50,868 nucleotides of DNA from Candidatus Pacebacteria bacterium CG_4_9_14_0_2_um_filter_40_15 (GCA_002788675.1 PFRS01000005.1:263767-314634), one strand, 5' to 3'. Shown: positions 44,111-50,868, numbered from the stretch's first letter. The notes: a model not told the origin generated them from the sequence alone. A program made the numbers and translations.

Positions 44111-45028
44111 ATGAAAAATCAAAACAAAATCTCGATAATTGGATGTGGTAATGTAGGAATGACGGCAGCCTACTCGATACTCCACAAGGGGGATGTCGAC
44201 GAGTTAGTGCTTTTTGGCAGGAATAAGCAGGCACTTATTGGCGAAGAACTTGATCTCGAACATGGCCTTAGTTTTCTCTCAACTGCAAAAATTACTGCAG
44301 CAGATACTTTCGATGCTCTTGAAGGCAGTGACGTGATTGTCTATACTGCCGGGGCAGCACAAAAACCAGGAGAAACTCGTTTAGATTTAACCAAAAAAAA
44401 TGTCGCAATTTTAGAGGGCATGATTCCAGAAATCGTCAAACATGCGCCTGATGCTGTTATCCTAATTGTTGCAAACCCAGTAGATATTCTTACCTACAAA
44501 GCCTATGTCGCCGCTGGTTTGCCAAAAGGCAGAATCTTTGGATCAGGCACAACACTCGATACTGCAAGATTCAGATTTCATCTTTCACAGTTTATGAACG
44601 TGCATCCTCGCAGTATTCATGCGTACGTATTGGGTGAACACGGGGATCACTCATTTCCAGCCCTTTCAAATGCAAATATTGGCGGACAAAACCTTAATGA
44701 ATTTCCCAACTTCACTGAAGAAAAAGCGTTGCGTTCGTATCAGAAAGCTCGAACAGCTGCCTACAAAATTATAGAATCAAAAGGAGCAACCTACTACGCA
44801 ATTGGGGCTGATATTTCAAGCATAGTTTCAACAATTCTTAAAGATAAAAGATCAGTTCTTGCCGTTTCTATTCCGCTGCATAATTACTATGGACTGAATG
44901 GTGTGGCACTGAGTGTGCCTTGTATTGTTGGCAGAAATGGTGTGGAACAAGTGCTTAAAGCTAATCTGTCCAGTCACGAACAAAAACTACTTCAACGTGC
45001 AGCCGCTGCTCTTAAAGAATATCTTTAA
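44111..45028 (+). CDS. ldh: L-lactate dehydrogenase
   Basis: A 305-residue LDH/MDH-family enzyme. The nucleotide loop is GCGNVG. The substrate-specificity residue is Gln (AQKPGETR), as in LDH; MDH has Arg. The catalytic His is in GEHGDHS and the substrate Arg in LDTARFRF. The second Arg of RFRF and the His of IHAY match the fructose-1,6-bisphosphate site of allosteric LDHs. At the end of the second strand the NAD-binding Asp is replaced (VLFGRNKQ instead of VLxDxN), which suggests NADP(H) preference. The start at 44111 follows from the promoter position. It meets the kinase-like gene tail-to-tail with a 4-nt overlap. Confidence 0.93.
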   Translation: MKNQNKISIIGCGNVGMTAAYSILHKGDVDELVLFGRNKQALIGEELDLEHGLSFLSTAKITAADTFDALEGSDVIVYTAGAAQKPGETRLDLTKKNVAILEGMIPEIVKHAPDAVILIVANPVDILTYKAYVAAGLPKGRIFGSGTTLDTARFRFHLSQFMNVHPRSIHAYVLGEHGDHSFPALSNANIGGQNLNEFPNFTEEKALRSYQKARTAAYKIIESKGATYYAIGADISSIVSTILKDKRSVLAVSIPLHNYYGLNGVALSVPCIVGRNGVEQVLKANLSSHEQKLLQRAAAALKEYL

Positions 45029-45612
45029 CCAATAACGGGAATTTCACCTGTAAAGAGATTTGTCTGGAGGACTTCTTCACAATCGATGAGTAAGTCGTCT
45101 AGCGAGCCATTATTCTTTATGGTGTGATCAACCATGTCTAAACAGGCACTGACCTGTTGCCCAGTCGTATCTTCACCAATACCTTGCTCGCGTTTATCTG
45201 CTCTATAAAACGCAGCTTTATTCATGCCATCCTCGCCACGTTCTGCCAGACGATCCATGTATCGTTCAAGACGCACATACTTAGGTGCAATGATTCCCAA
45301 AATAAATGCTGGTGAATGCTCTCGAAGATACTTAATTTCCTCTGGATTTCTGATCCCATCGATAATAATTTTTTTTGAACGTCCTGCAGATTGCAACGTG
45401 CGTTCAACCAAATATGATGCATCATGTTTTACACGTAACTCGTTACCTACATTTTGAAGATTTGTTCGATTTATTTCTAAACCACGGCTAACACACTCCT
45501 GTCTAATAACGTCTGAAAGTTTAAAATATCTAAACCCCTGTTCAATGAAATGTTCTGAAACTGTGCTCTTACCACTAGCAATATACCCGACTAATCCTAC
45601 TACCTGTTGCAT
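45025..45612 (-). CDS. P-loop nucleotide kinase, dephospho-CoA kinase/UPF0200-like
   Basis: A 195-residue P-loop protein. Walker A is GYIASGKST, followed by FKLSDVIRQE. Next comes the signature IIIDGIRNPEEIKYLRE and a lid region with RLERYMDRLAERGEDG. The pattern matches the CoaE/adenylate-kinase-like group and especially archaeal UPF0200 proteins. The substrate is unknown; dephospho-CoA, a nucleoside monophosphate or a related small molecule are options. AGAAAG precedes the ATG. The gene is single and convergent with ldh. Confidence 0.7.
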   Translation of the reverse strand: MQQVVGLVGYIASGKSTVSEHFIEQGFRYFKLSDVIRQECVSRGLEINRTNLQNVGNELRVKHDASYLVERTLQSAGRSKKIIIDGIRNPEEIKYLREHSPAFILGIIAPKYVRLERYMDRLAERGEDGMNKAAFYRADKREQGIGEDTTGQQVSACLDMVDHTIKNNGSLDDLLIDCEEVLQTNLFTGEIPVIG

Positions 45613-45730
45613 ACAGATTTCTTTCTGTTTTTTAACTAAGATCTCTGTTTTTTATACACGGTTTGGAAGAGTGTGAATAGAGGAAAACCAACATACTATG
45701 AGCTTTGATGGTTTAAACATGAATATTTGG

Positions 45731-46828
45731 CTATTCATCAATATATCCATAGAGAAGTTCTGACATTGCGTCCAGTTCTTTTTTAGAAAACTGATATTTT
45801 TGAATAGTTATTCGGCCAGAATCAGCGAGCAAATCGATAAATGACGTAACTTTCACAGGATTTTCAGTTGTTGAGCCAAACACAAAATCTCTATTCCTCC
45901 AGTCACTTTTAATAAGTGCCTCTGCTTCCTTACGAGTTGGAACCGTGCCAGCTACTTTTTTGTTTCTTGGAATAATCAAACGAATTTTAAAATCGTTAGC
46001 TACATGCAACATATCAATGTTTTCACCTAACAATTCCAAATCATATTTTTTGAACCAGTTCGGATCTTTTGATTTAAGCGTATCTGTAACTTCATGCAAC
46101 TGCTTCTGAATACCTTCATAAATCAACTGTCCATACGCCCGACTATTTAACATACCAGACTTAGCTTCTCCCACGGCTTTAATCACAATAGATCCATCAT
46201 CCTCAATCTCAAAAAAAGCTGAATCTGGATTGTTCCACCTATTTGGGAGTCCAAAAAGATCAGGGTATTGCCAAACTTTAAGCAGTTGTCGTGTTAACTT
46301 AAGTTTCTTCGCAAATTTTTCTTTGTCTTCAATGGATTGCTGCTTGAGTTTTTCTCGCGCTTCTACGTCATCTTCAGTTAGCTGTACACTGCGCTTTTTA
46401 CGTTCCTCTTCTGTAGCTCGAACTAATTGCAATTCATACATTTTATTTTCAGTTCTCACTAACTCTTCGAAAAATTCTCCTTTCAGCACCCGAAACCTTT
46501 TGGCCTGAGTGAAATTATTTCTGACAGCATTAGTAACACTCTTTTGAGGATGAAACATCCCGTCTCTTTCTTGTGCGAGAATAAGGTGCGAGGCTAGTGA
46601 TTCTTGAAATTTTTTGGGGAGATATAAAAAGACTTTTAGTTGTTCCATTCGATCGGGATTATTTGAAACATCTCCTGCTTCGATCACAGCTTTAAATAAC
46701 GCATACCCAACAGCAGATTCATTTCGAAACGATTCGAGTATTTCACTAGAAATACCAGGAACTACTATGAGTGGCTCAACAACTGTTTGTGCAACCTCTT
46801 CTGTACTTATTGAAGTTTTTTCGGTCAT
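45731..46828 (-). CDS. Unknown protein with a PD-(D/E)XK-like motif
   Basis: A 365-residue soluble protein. Residues ~1-110 are helical. About 110-185 form a charged coiled-coil-like region (EEERKKRSVQLTEDDVEAREKL). Near residues 205-230, NPDSAFFEIEDDG and then VGEAKSG give a PD-x18-E-x-K spacing, as in PD-(D/E)XK nucleases. The C-terminal half (LLGENIDMLHVANDFKIRLIIP) is alpha/beta. No family is recognised. A promoter (TTGTTT-18-TGTTATAGT) lies 26 nt upstream. The motif is suggestive, not proof of nuclease activity. Confidence 0.55.
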   Translation of the reverse strand: MTEKTSISTEEVAQTVVEPLIVVPGISSEILESFRNESAVGYALFKAVIEAGDVSNNPDRMEQLKVFLYLPKKFQESLASHLILAQERDGMFHPQKSVTNAVRNNFTQAKRFRVLKGEFFEELVRTENKMYELQLVRATEEERKKRSVQLTEDDVEAREKLKQQSIEDKEKFAKKLKLTRQLLKVWQYPDLFGLPNRWNNPDSAFFEIEDDGSIVIKAVGEAKSGMLNSRAYGQLIYEGIQKQLHEVTDTLKSKDPNWFKKYDLELLGENIDMLHVANDFKIRLIIPRNKKVAGTVPTRKEAEALIKSDWRNRDFVFGSTTENPVKVTSFIDLLADSGRITIQKYQFSKKELDAMSELLYGYIDE

Positions 46829-46854
46829 AGCTAAAGTGCCTTAAATATATTCTA

Positions 46855-46884
46855 ACTATAACAAAGTATTGAATAAAAAAACAA
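46855..46884 (-). promoter_or_regulatory. Promoter of the PD-(D/E)XK-like gene
   Basis: TTGTTT (46879-46884), an 18-nt spacer and an extended -10 TGTTATAGT (hexamer 46855-46860) lie on the minus strand, 26 nt before the ATG. Confidence 0.45.
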
Positions 46885-46983
46885 TATTGATCTACAAGAA
46901 TGTAGACAATAGTGTCCTCATGTTTTTGAATATAATAAAGCTGAAGATCTTGGAATTTTCCCCGGGACTTTTTTTGCTTCGTT

Positions 46984-46992
46984 TGGTATGCT
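46984..46992 (+). promoter_or_regulatory. Extended -10 box upstream of the 84-residue protein gene
   Basis: TGGTATGCT ends 9 nt before the ATG at 47002, with no Shine-Dalgarno between them. Confidence 0.35.
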
Positions 46993-47001
46993 TGCTTTAC
47001 T

Positions 47002-47256
47002 ATGCAAAGAGGGACTCTCACTTTAACTAATAGCGAACAACAAATGTTATCGTCACTCATTGAAGCGAGTGCTGTAGCTTCATCTCTGATAGCTAGTAGA
47101 CTCAAACAACCATCACATGATACTGAGAATATTATTGAGCTGAGCAGTGAGGAAGCTGAAAGTGTCCTAGATTTACTTCCAATTCCTTCTGTCGCTGAAC
47201 CTAACGAGATTACTTCAGCCCGTCAAAAACTCTCAGCATTTCTTCAGAATCTTTGA
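47002..47256 (+). CDS. Small hypothetical protein
   Basis: An 84-residue protein with no recognisable domain. The sequence is predicted largely helical (TLTNSEQQMLSSLIEASAVASSLIASRL) with an acidic middle and a helical C-terminus. A -10 box lies just upstream and the frame is open, with ordinary codon use. It sits divergently from the PD-(D/E)XK-like gene and in front of the dsbA-like gene, whose promoter overlaps its stop codon. Confidence 0.5.
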   Translation: MQRGTLTLTNSEQQMLSSLIEASAVASSLIASRLKQPSHDTENIIELSSEEAESVLDLLPIPSVAEPNEITSARQKLSAFLQNL

Positions 47257-47281
47257 CTATCATTATTTATACTAGTATGAT
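47253..47281 (+). promoter_or_regulatory. Promoter of the DsbA-like gene
   Basis: TTGACT (47253-47258), a 17-nt spacer and TATGAT (47276-47281) form a near-consensus promoter. The leader is about 40 nt and ends in AAGGAG, 5 nt before the ATG. Confidence 0.7.
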
Positions 47282-47327
47282 TTAATGGCTCATATCAATA
47301 AGTAGTAAATGTTTACAAGGAGTTATT

Positions 47328-48113
47328 ATGCCTCAAAAGGATAGTCCCTATTCTCTACAGTCTCTGCTCGAATTTGTGAACAGCAATTTTGTTTTATTGT
47401 TGCTGGTTCTCTTTTTCTTCGCAGGTGGATTTGTAGCTGGTTCACTTTGGACCGAAAATCAAATTATGAAAAATGGTGGTACTGCCGCCGTTGCTGGTGC
47501 TCCAGCAGGTGCCCAAGGTGCCACTCAGCCAGCTGGTCCAACCGGTCCAACTGATGACCAACTTGGAAATGTACAAGGTATTCAAGAAAGTGACTACGTT
47601 CGCGGAAACAAAAACGCAAAAGTAGTTTTAGTAGAATACTCAGACTATGAATGCCCATTCTGTCAACGATTTCACGACACTATGAATGAAATTATGGATA
47701 CCTACGGTGATGATGTGGCTTGGGTCCTGCGCGACTATCCACTTCCTTTCCATGCAAATGCACAAAAAGCTGCTGAAGCTGCTGCTTGTGTAGGTAGTAT
47801 TGCTGGAAATGACAAATTCTGGGAATTCACAGATCTGTACTTCAATACAACTGATGGCTCAGGAACTGGTGTCGCAATTGAAGACATGGGTGAACTGGCT
47901 GGAAAAGTTGGTGTTGATGCCGCAGCAGTCCAAAAATGTGTAGACTCCGGTGAAATGGAAGCGGCCATAACTGCTGAAATGGATGAAGGTTCATCAGTCG
48001 GTATAACTGGAACACCTGGAACATTTGTTGTCACTCAAGATGGTGCACAAGAACTTATTCCTGGCGCTCTTCCAACTGCAGACGTAAAAGCAATTATCGA
48101 TCAATATCTTTAA
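47328..48113 (+). CDS. Membrane-anchored DsbA-like thiol-disulfide protein
   Basis: A 261-residue protein. A transmembrane helix (residues ~19-42, FVLLLLVLFFFAGGFVAGSLW) is followed by an Ala/Gly/Pro-rich linker (~50-80) and a DsbA-family thioredoxin domain. The active site is YECPFCQRF, the cis-Pro loop is TGTPGTFVV, and the helical insertion lies between them. A further Cys pair (AACVG and QKCVD) may form a structural disulfide. It would fold or reduce extracytoplasmic proteins; CcdA at 20 kb is a candidate electron source. A strong promoter and AAGGAG precede it, and a bidirectional terminator follows. Confidence 0.93.
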   Translation: MPQKDSPYSLQSLLEFVNSNFVLLLLVLFFFAGGFVAGSLWTENQIMKNGGTAAVAGAPAGAQGATQPAGPTGPTDDQLGNVQGIQESDYVRGNKNAKVVLVEYSDYECPFCQRFHDTMNEIMDTYGDDVAWVLRDYPLPFHANAQKAAEAAACVGSIAGNDKFWEFTDLYFNTTDGSGTGVAIEDMGELAGKVGVDAAAVQKCVDSGEMEAAITAEMDEGSSVGITGTPGTFVVTQDGAQELIPGALPTADVKAIIDQYL

Positions 48114-48133
48114 TACGCTTACAGTAGAAAATA

Positions 48134-48165
48134 AAAAAGCGGCGCTTAAACCAGCGCCGCTTTTT
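48134..48165. terminator. Bidirectional intrinsic terminator
   Basis: A 9-bp perfect stem, AGCGGCGCT and AGCGCCGCT, with a 6-nt loop. It is flanked by an A-run on the left and a T-run on the right. It sits between the convergent dsbA-like and STAS-like genes and serves both. Confidence 0.9.
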
Positions 48166-48192
48166 ATATAATTCAACTTTTAAAAATATATT

Positions 48193-48594
48193 CTAAAGAT
48201 CTAACCAGAGTTTTGCCTCGTTCTGATCTGAAAAGATTCGAATCTTATCCGTAAGCTTTTGAAACACATCAACCACAAAGTTAACACTTTTTGAATGTTT
48301 ATCTTTGTCAAAGATAATAGCTATTTTTTTTACTTGCTTATGTAAAATAATATCCATATAGGCTCGATTCGAGTCCAAAGTTGTTGCTATCTCACTTTGA
48401 GGAGCGAGTATAACCATAATAGTAAACTCTGTCTGTGGTTCAGCTGAAATAATATTATACATCTGAGCAACAGCCATACCAGCCTGTGTGGCTCCAAGAG
48501 ATGCATCTTCATAAAAGTGTTTAAACTCAAACACTATTCTATTTTCTGAAACTTTCTGAACTAAAATTGATTCTGTGACGGGAATACTTTGCAT
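48193..48594 (-). CDS. STAS/SpoIIAA-like small protein
   Basis: A 133-residue protein with an alternating strand/helix pattern (ILVQKVSENRIVFEFKHF, IMVILAP, VKKIAIIFDKD). It ends in DQNEAKLWL, a tail common in SpoIIAA-like/STAS-fold proteins (EAxxWL). No phosphorylatable Ser motif of anti-sigma antagonists is clear. The call is by fold pattern only. It shares a terminator with the convergent dsbA-like gene and follows the ferredoxin gene by 62 nt. Confidence 0.45.
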   Translation of the reverse strand: MQSIPVTESILVQKVSENRIVFEFKHFYEDASLGATQAGMAVAQMYNIISAEPQTEFTIMVILAPQSEIATTLDSNRAYMDIILHKQVKKIAIIFDKDKHSKSVNFVVDVFQKLTDKIRIFSDQNEAKLWLDL

Positions 48595-48656
48595 ATACTC
48601 TATTTTTAACCCATAGCTAGGTCAAAAACAACTACCGAATGAAAAAATTTGCCTAC

Positions 48657-48899
48657 TTACTGATGTACCTTGATTACATTGACGGGACACGCTTCCTGCG
48701 CTGCCTTGTTTTCTGCAACATCTTCGTACCCAACTTTTCGTTGATGTAAATGCTTTACTTTTTTTGCTTCAGCTAAATCTGCTTTACCATCATCAGGATT
48801 CATGGTCCAGTATTTTGGACATAACAATGAACACATACCACATCCAATGCAGTTATCACGATCATGGGTTACTGTAGCGTCTTTGAAAGCATCATTCAT
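48657..48899 (-). CDS. Single-cluster [4Fe-4S] ferredoxin
   Basis: An 80-residue ferredoxin. CIGCGMC plus the distant ACPV Cys provide four ligands for one [4Fe-4S] cluster; a further Cys follows in SLLCP. The DDGKADL and AAQEACPVNVIKV segments are typical of this monocluster type. It starts 7 nt after the U32 gene. It could serve the U32 enzyme, and it is also the only visible electron carrier for the 2-oxoacid oxidoreductase in the window. Confidence 0.92.
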   Translation of the reverse strand: MNDAFKDATVTHDRDNCIGCGMCSLLCPKYWTMNPDDGKADLAEAKKVKHLHQRKVGYEDVAENKAAQEACPVNVIKVHQ

Positions 48900-48906
48900 A
48901 GTATTT

Positions 48907-50166
48907 TTACGCAGTTCCTACAATTTTGTAGAGTCTATCTCCCTTACGAACACGGTCTGCGACAACAAAAGTGATCACATCACCCTTTTGTGCATCAGCT
49001 ACCTGAGTATTCTCAACAATAAGTTCTGGGTTTTCACCCCTAAGCGCTCCCGTAGTCTGGCCAGTAAAAACATATTCATCGGTAGCAGCAAAACTTGAAT
49101 CCTGAACTTGCACCTCAGCCACTTTAATCTTTGGAAAATAGTGAGTAACTGTACCAACAAGCTCTCGCTTCTTTGTTGCCTTGTTACCATATGCTCCACT
49201 CCACTCTACAAATGGTTTTCCCATGTAAAATCCGGCACTGAGTCCTCTGTTATACACTGTTCCCAAGCGAGCATTCCACTCGGTAATTTTTTCAGGTGAA
49301 TAGGTTCCTTCATTGAGTGAATCGAGTGCTTCACGATAGGTTCGCACAACCGTGTCTACATAATCAGCTGAGCGTCCTCTTCCTTCAAGCTTCAAAACCG
49401 TAATACCAGTTCCAACTAACTCATCAAGAAGTCCAACAGTACATAAGTCTTCTGGACTCATCACGTAGTCATTCTCAACTTTGAGTTGGGTTTTTGTCTG
49501 TTCATCAATAATTTTATAGCTACGACGACAATTCTGTCTGCAGGCACCACGATTTGCAGAAGAGTTATCTGTGAGCAGACTCATGCCGCAGCGGCCTGAG
49601 ATGGCAACACACATTGCACCATGGCCAAAAACCTCAATATCGAGTGGTTTGCCATTTCTGCCGCGGATATCTTCAGCTTTAATGGCATCACAAATATTTT
49701 GCATCATCGGCACAGTTAATTCACGAGCCAGTACAATCATGTCTGAAAATTGAGCATAAAAACGGACGGACTCTACATTGGAGATCGAAAGTTGTGTAGA
49801 AATATGTACTTCAACACCCACACTATTTGCATACACAATTGCAGCCATATCGGCGACAATAATGGCATCGATACCCGCCTCTTTAACTGCGTCAATAATT
49901 CGGTAAGCAAGTTTTAAATCGTGATCATACAGCAAAGTATTAAGAGTTAAGTAAGATCTAACTCCATGTTCCTGAGAAATACGAGCAATTTCAGCCAAGT
50001 CTTTAAAGTCAAAGTTGCTTGCCGCACGAGCTCGCATGTTCAGTTGCGTAATACCAAAAAAGATTGAGTCGGCCCCTGCATTAATTGCTGCATGCAAGCT
50101 TTCAAATGATCCCACTGGAGCCATCAGTTCAACTGAGTGAGGCACTTTTTTTCCTGTTGATTCCAT
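48907..50166 (-). CDS. U32-family protein, TrhP/YegQ-like (putative tRNA U34 hydroxylation)
   Basis: A 419-residue protein when started at ATG 50166, which has AAGGA 5 nt upstream; the longer ORF-track start adds 50 unlikely residues that include the promoter. The N-terminal TIM-barrel region begins VELMAPVGSFESLHAAINAGADS. The cysteine signature HGAMCVAISGRCGMSLL to GACRQNCRRSY matches U32 proteins of the TrhP (YegQ) type, where four Cys bind an Fe-S cluster. TrhP makes 5-hydroxyuridine at the tRNA wobble position using prephenate. Other U32 branches (RlhA, UbiU/V) are possible but fit less well. Confidence 0.85.
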   Translation of the reverse strand: MESTGKKVPHSVELMAPVGSFESLHAAINAGADSIFFGITQLNMRARAASNFDFKDLAEIARISQEHGVRSYLTLNTLLYDHDLKLAYRIIDAVKEAGIDAIIVADMAAIVYANSVGVEVHISTQLSISNVESVRFYAQFSDMIVLARELTVPMMQNICDAIKAEDIRGRNGKPLDIEVFGHGAMCVAISGRCGMSLLTDNSSANRGACRQNCRRSYKIIDEQTKTQLKVENDYVMSPEDLCTVGLLDELVGTGITVLKLEGRGRSADYVDTVVRTYREALDSLNEGTYSPEKITEWNARLGTVYNRGLSAGFYMGKPFVEWSGAYGNKATKKRELVGTVTHYFPKIKVAEVQVQDSSFAATDEYVFTGQTTGALRGENPELIVENTQVADAQKGDVITFVVADRVRKGDRLYKIVGTA

Positions 50167-50204
50167 ACTTTCCTTTAATTGAGTGTTGAGTTGTAAGAGT
50201 CTGT

Positions 50205-50233
50205 ATTGTACGTTTTTTCTAGGAGAAACACAA
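50205..50233 (-). promoter_or_regulatory. Promoter of the U32-ferredoxin pair
   Basis: TTGTGT (50228-50233), a 17-nt spacer and TACAAT (50205-50210) lie on the minus strand. The leader is about 35 nt and ends with AAAGGA. Confidence 0.55.
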
Positions 50234-50242
50234 CGCATGCTA

Positions 50243-50248
50243 TACAAT
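50243..50248 (+). promoter_or_regulatory. -10 box just upstream of the rRNA methyltransferase gene
   Basis: TACAAT ends 7 nt before the ATG at 50256; an overlapping TGCTATACA is an alternative. No Shine-Dalgarno is present, so a leaderless start is likely. Confidence 0.4.
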
Positions 50249-50255
50249 ACAGGCC

Positions 50256-50868
50256 ATGGCACAAAAAAAAACCGGTAAGCTCGCATTTGAAGAGTACTAT
50301 AAAGCACTGTTCGCAACAGACAGCGAGTACAGTGACTTCATCTCAGCACTTAGAATTAATCGTCCTCCTAATCTCAGATTTGATCCTAAAAATGAGGAAA
50401 AACTTCGTGAACTTTGGGAAGCTGCTGGACTACCATTCAAAACTGTCTCTTGGTATCCCTACATGCTGGAATGGCCTACTCAGGTAGCTATTGGAACACA
50501 ACTCCCCGGATTTGCAGAGCATCTTTTTTACCCAATGAGTGCGTCTTCACTTCTCCCAGTGCTTGCACTTGATCCTCAAAAAAATGAGTATGTTCTCGAT
50601 GCCTGCGCAGCTCCAGGTGGAAAAGCTCTCTTAATTGCTGAAATACTGGGTGAATCACATACCTTAATTGCCAATGATCTCTCTCGCGCTAGAAGAGACC
50701 GCATGAAACATGTATTCTCAGACTATGATGCCAAAGTTGGTGTCTGGGGTATGAAAGCTGAACTTATCTGCAAAAAAGCACCAGAAGCCTTTGATAAAAT
50801 CTTGTTGGATGCACCCTGCAGTTCTGAAGCTCATATCTACAATACCCCTGCTGAACTTGAAAAATGGT
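50256..50868 (+). CDS. NOL1/NOP2/Sun-family RNA m5C methyltransferase, N-terminal part (runs off the right edge)
   Basis: Only the first 204 codons are in the window. The reading frame from ATG 50256 begins MAQKKTGKLAFEEYY. It continues through FYPMSASSLLPVLAL and the SAM motif DACAAPGGKALL to LLDAPCSSEAHI, which carries one of the two conserved Cys of the family. The DAPCS loop and the absence of an RsmB-type N-terminal NusB domain suggest an NSUN-like or RsmF-like rRNA m5C enzyme. The ORF-track frames in this area are shadows. The C-terminal half is outside the window. Confidence 0.9.
   Translation, partial: MAQKKTGKLAFEEYYKALFATDSEYSDFISALRINRPPNLRFDPKNEEKLRELWEAAGLPFKTVSWYPYMLEWPTQVAIGTQLPGFAEHLFYPMSASSLLPVLALDPQKNEYVLDACAAPGGKALLIAEILGESHTLIANDLSRARRDRMKHVFSDYDAKVGVWGMKAELICKKAPEAFDKILLDAPCSSEAHIYNTPAELEKW

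Noticed and set aside
44111-45028. Malate dehydrogenase
   Set aside because: The substrate-specificity position is Gln, as in LDH; MDH has Arg there.
48907-50316. 469-residue start for the U32 gene
   Set aside because: The first 50 residues are hydrophobic and aromatic, unlike the family, and overlap the promoter; ATG 50166 has a proper Shine-Dalgarno.

Overview
The window looks like a piece of a streamlined, AT-rich bacterial chromosome that uses the standard genetic code (TGA is a stop at several gene ends). The gene types point to a Candidatus Patescibacteria / CPR-like organism: short translation and transcription proteins, a 622-residue AlaRS without C-Ala domain, a baseplate-J-like envelope protein coupled to a sortase, small DUF948/YtxH-type membrane proteins, and no biosynthetic operons. 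This placement is an inference from gene content. No rRNA, tRNA, CRISPR array, prophage or insertion sequence was seen.

Layout. 1-8.9 kb: the information-processing core on the minus strand (rpoB-rpoC, then rpsL-rpsG-fusA), with a strong rpoB promoter and a long structured rpoB leader. 8.9-20.8 kb: mltG, a macrodomain protein, a PIF1/RecD-like helicase, ruvX, a sortase, a large actin-like/J-domain envelope protein, alaS behind a T-box riboswitch, YtxH and DUF948 proteins, a RodZ-like protein, yqeY and ccdA. 20.9-27.4 kb: prmC and a CobW GTPase (plus strand), then a DUF368 lipid translocase, a slipin, and a three-gene set that reads as a split ATP-citrate lyase (citryl-CoA synthetase subunits plus citryl-CoA lyase). 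27.6-33.8 kb: a small membrane protein, a 1095-residue protein with two metallophosphoesterase-like domains (the first degenerate), a MatC-like carboxylate carrier and a Cas4/RecB-like nuclease. 33.8-43.4 kb: a co-directional block of ADP-forming acyl-CoA synthetase, 2-oxoacid:ferredoxin oxidoreductase, a P-type cation ATPase, an iron-permease-family protein and three envelope proteins. 43.5-50.9 kb: a cytochrome b5-like lipoprotein, LDH, a P-loop kinase, an unknown protein with a PD-(D/E)XK-like motif, a DsbA-like thiol protein, a ferredoxin next to a U32 (TrhP-like) protein, and the start of an rRNA m5C methyltransferase.

How it fits together. The metabolic genes suggest a fermentative energy economy: carboxylate uptake (MatC-like), citrate cleavage to acetyl-CoA and oxaloacetate, ferredoxin-linked 2-oxoacid oxidation to acyl-CoA, substrate-level ATP formation by the acyl-CoA synthetase, and lactate formation by an LDH whose cofactor loop looks NADP-adapted. 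CcdA and the membrane-anchored DsbA-like protein indicate extracytoplasmic thiol chemistry.

Two regulatory themes stand out. First, a T-box leader with an alanine (GCC) specifier precedes alaS. Second, about a dozen first-in-operon genes have a -10 hexamer ending only 6-9 nt before the start codon and no Shine-Dalgarno, the signature of leaderless transcripts. Other genes (dsbA, the U32 gene, rpoB, yqeY) have ordinary leaders with Shine-Dalgarno sequences. All promoter calls are by eye.
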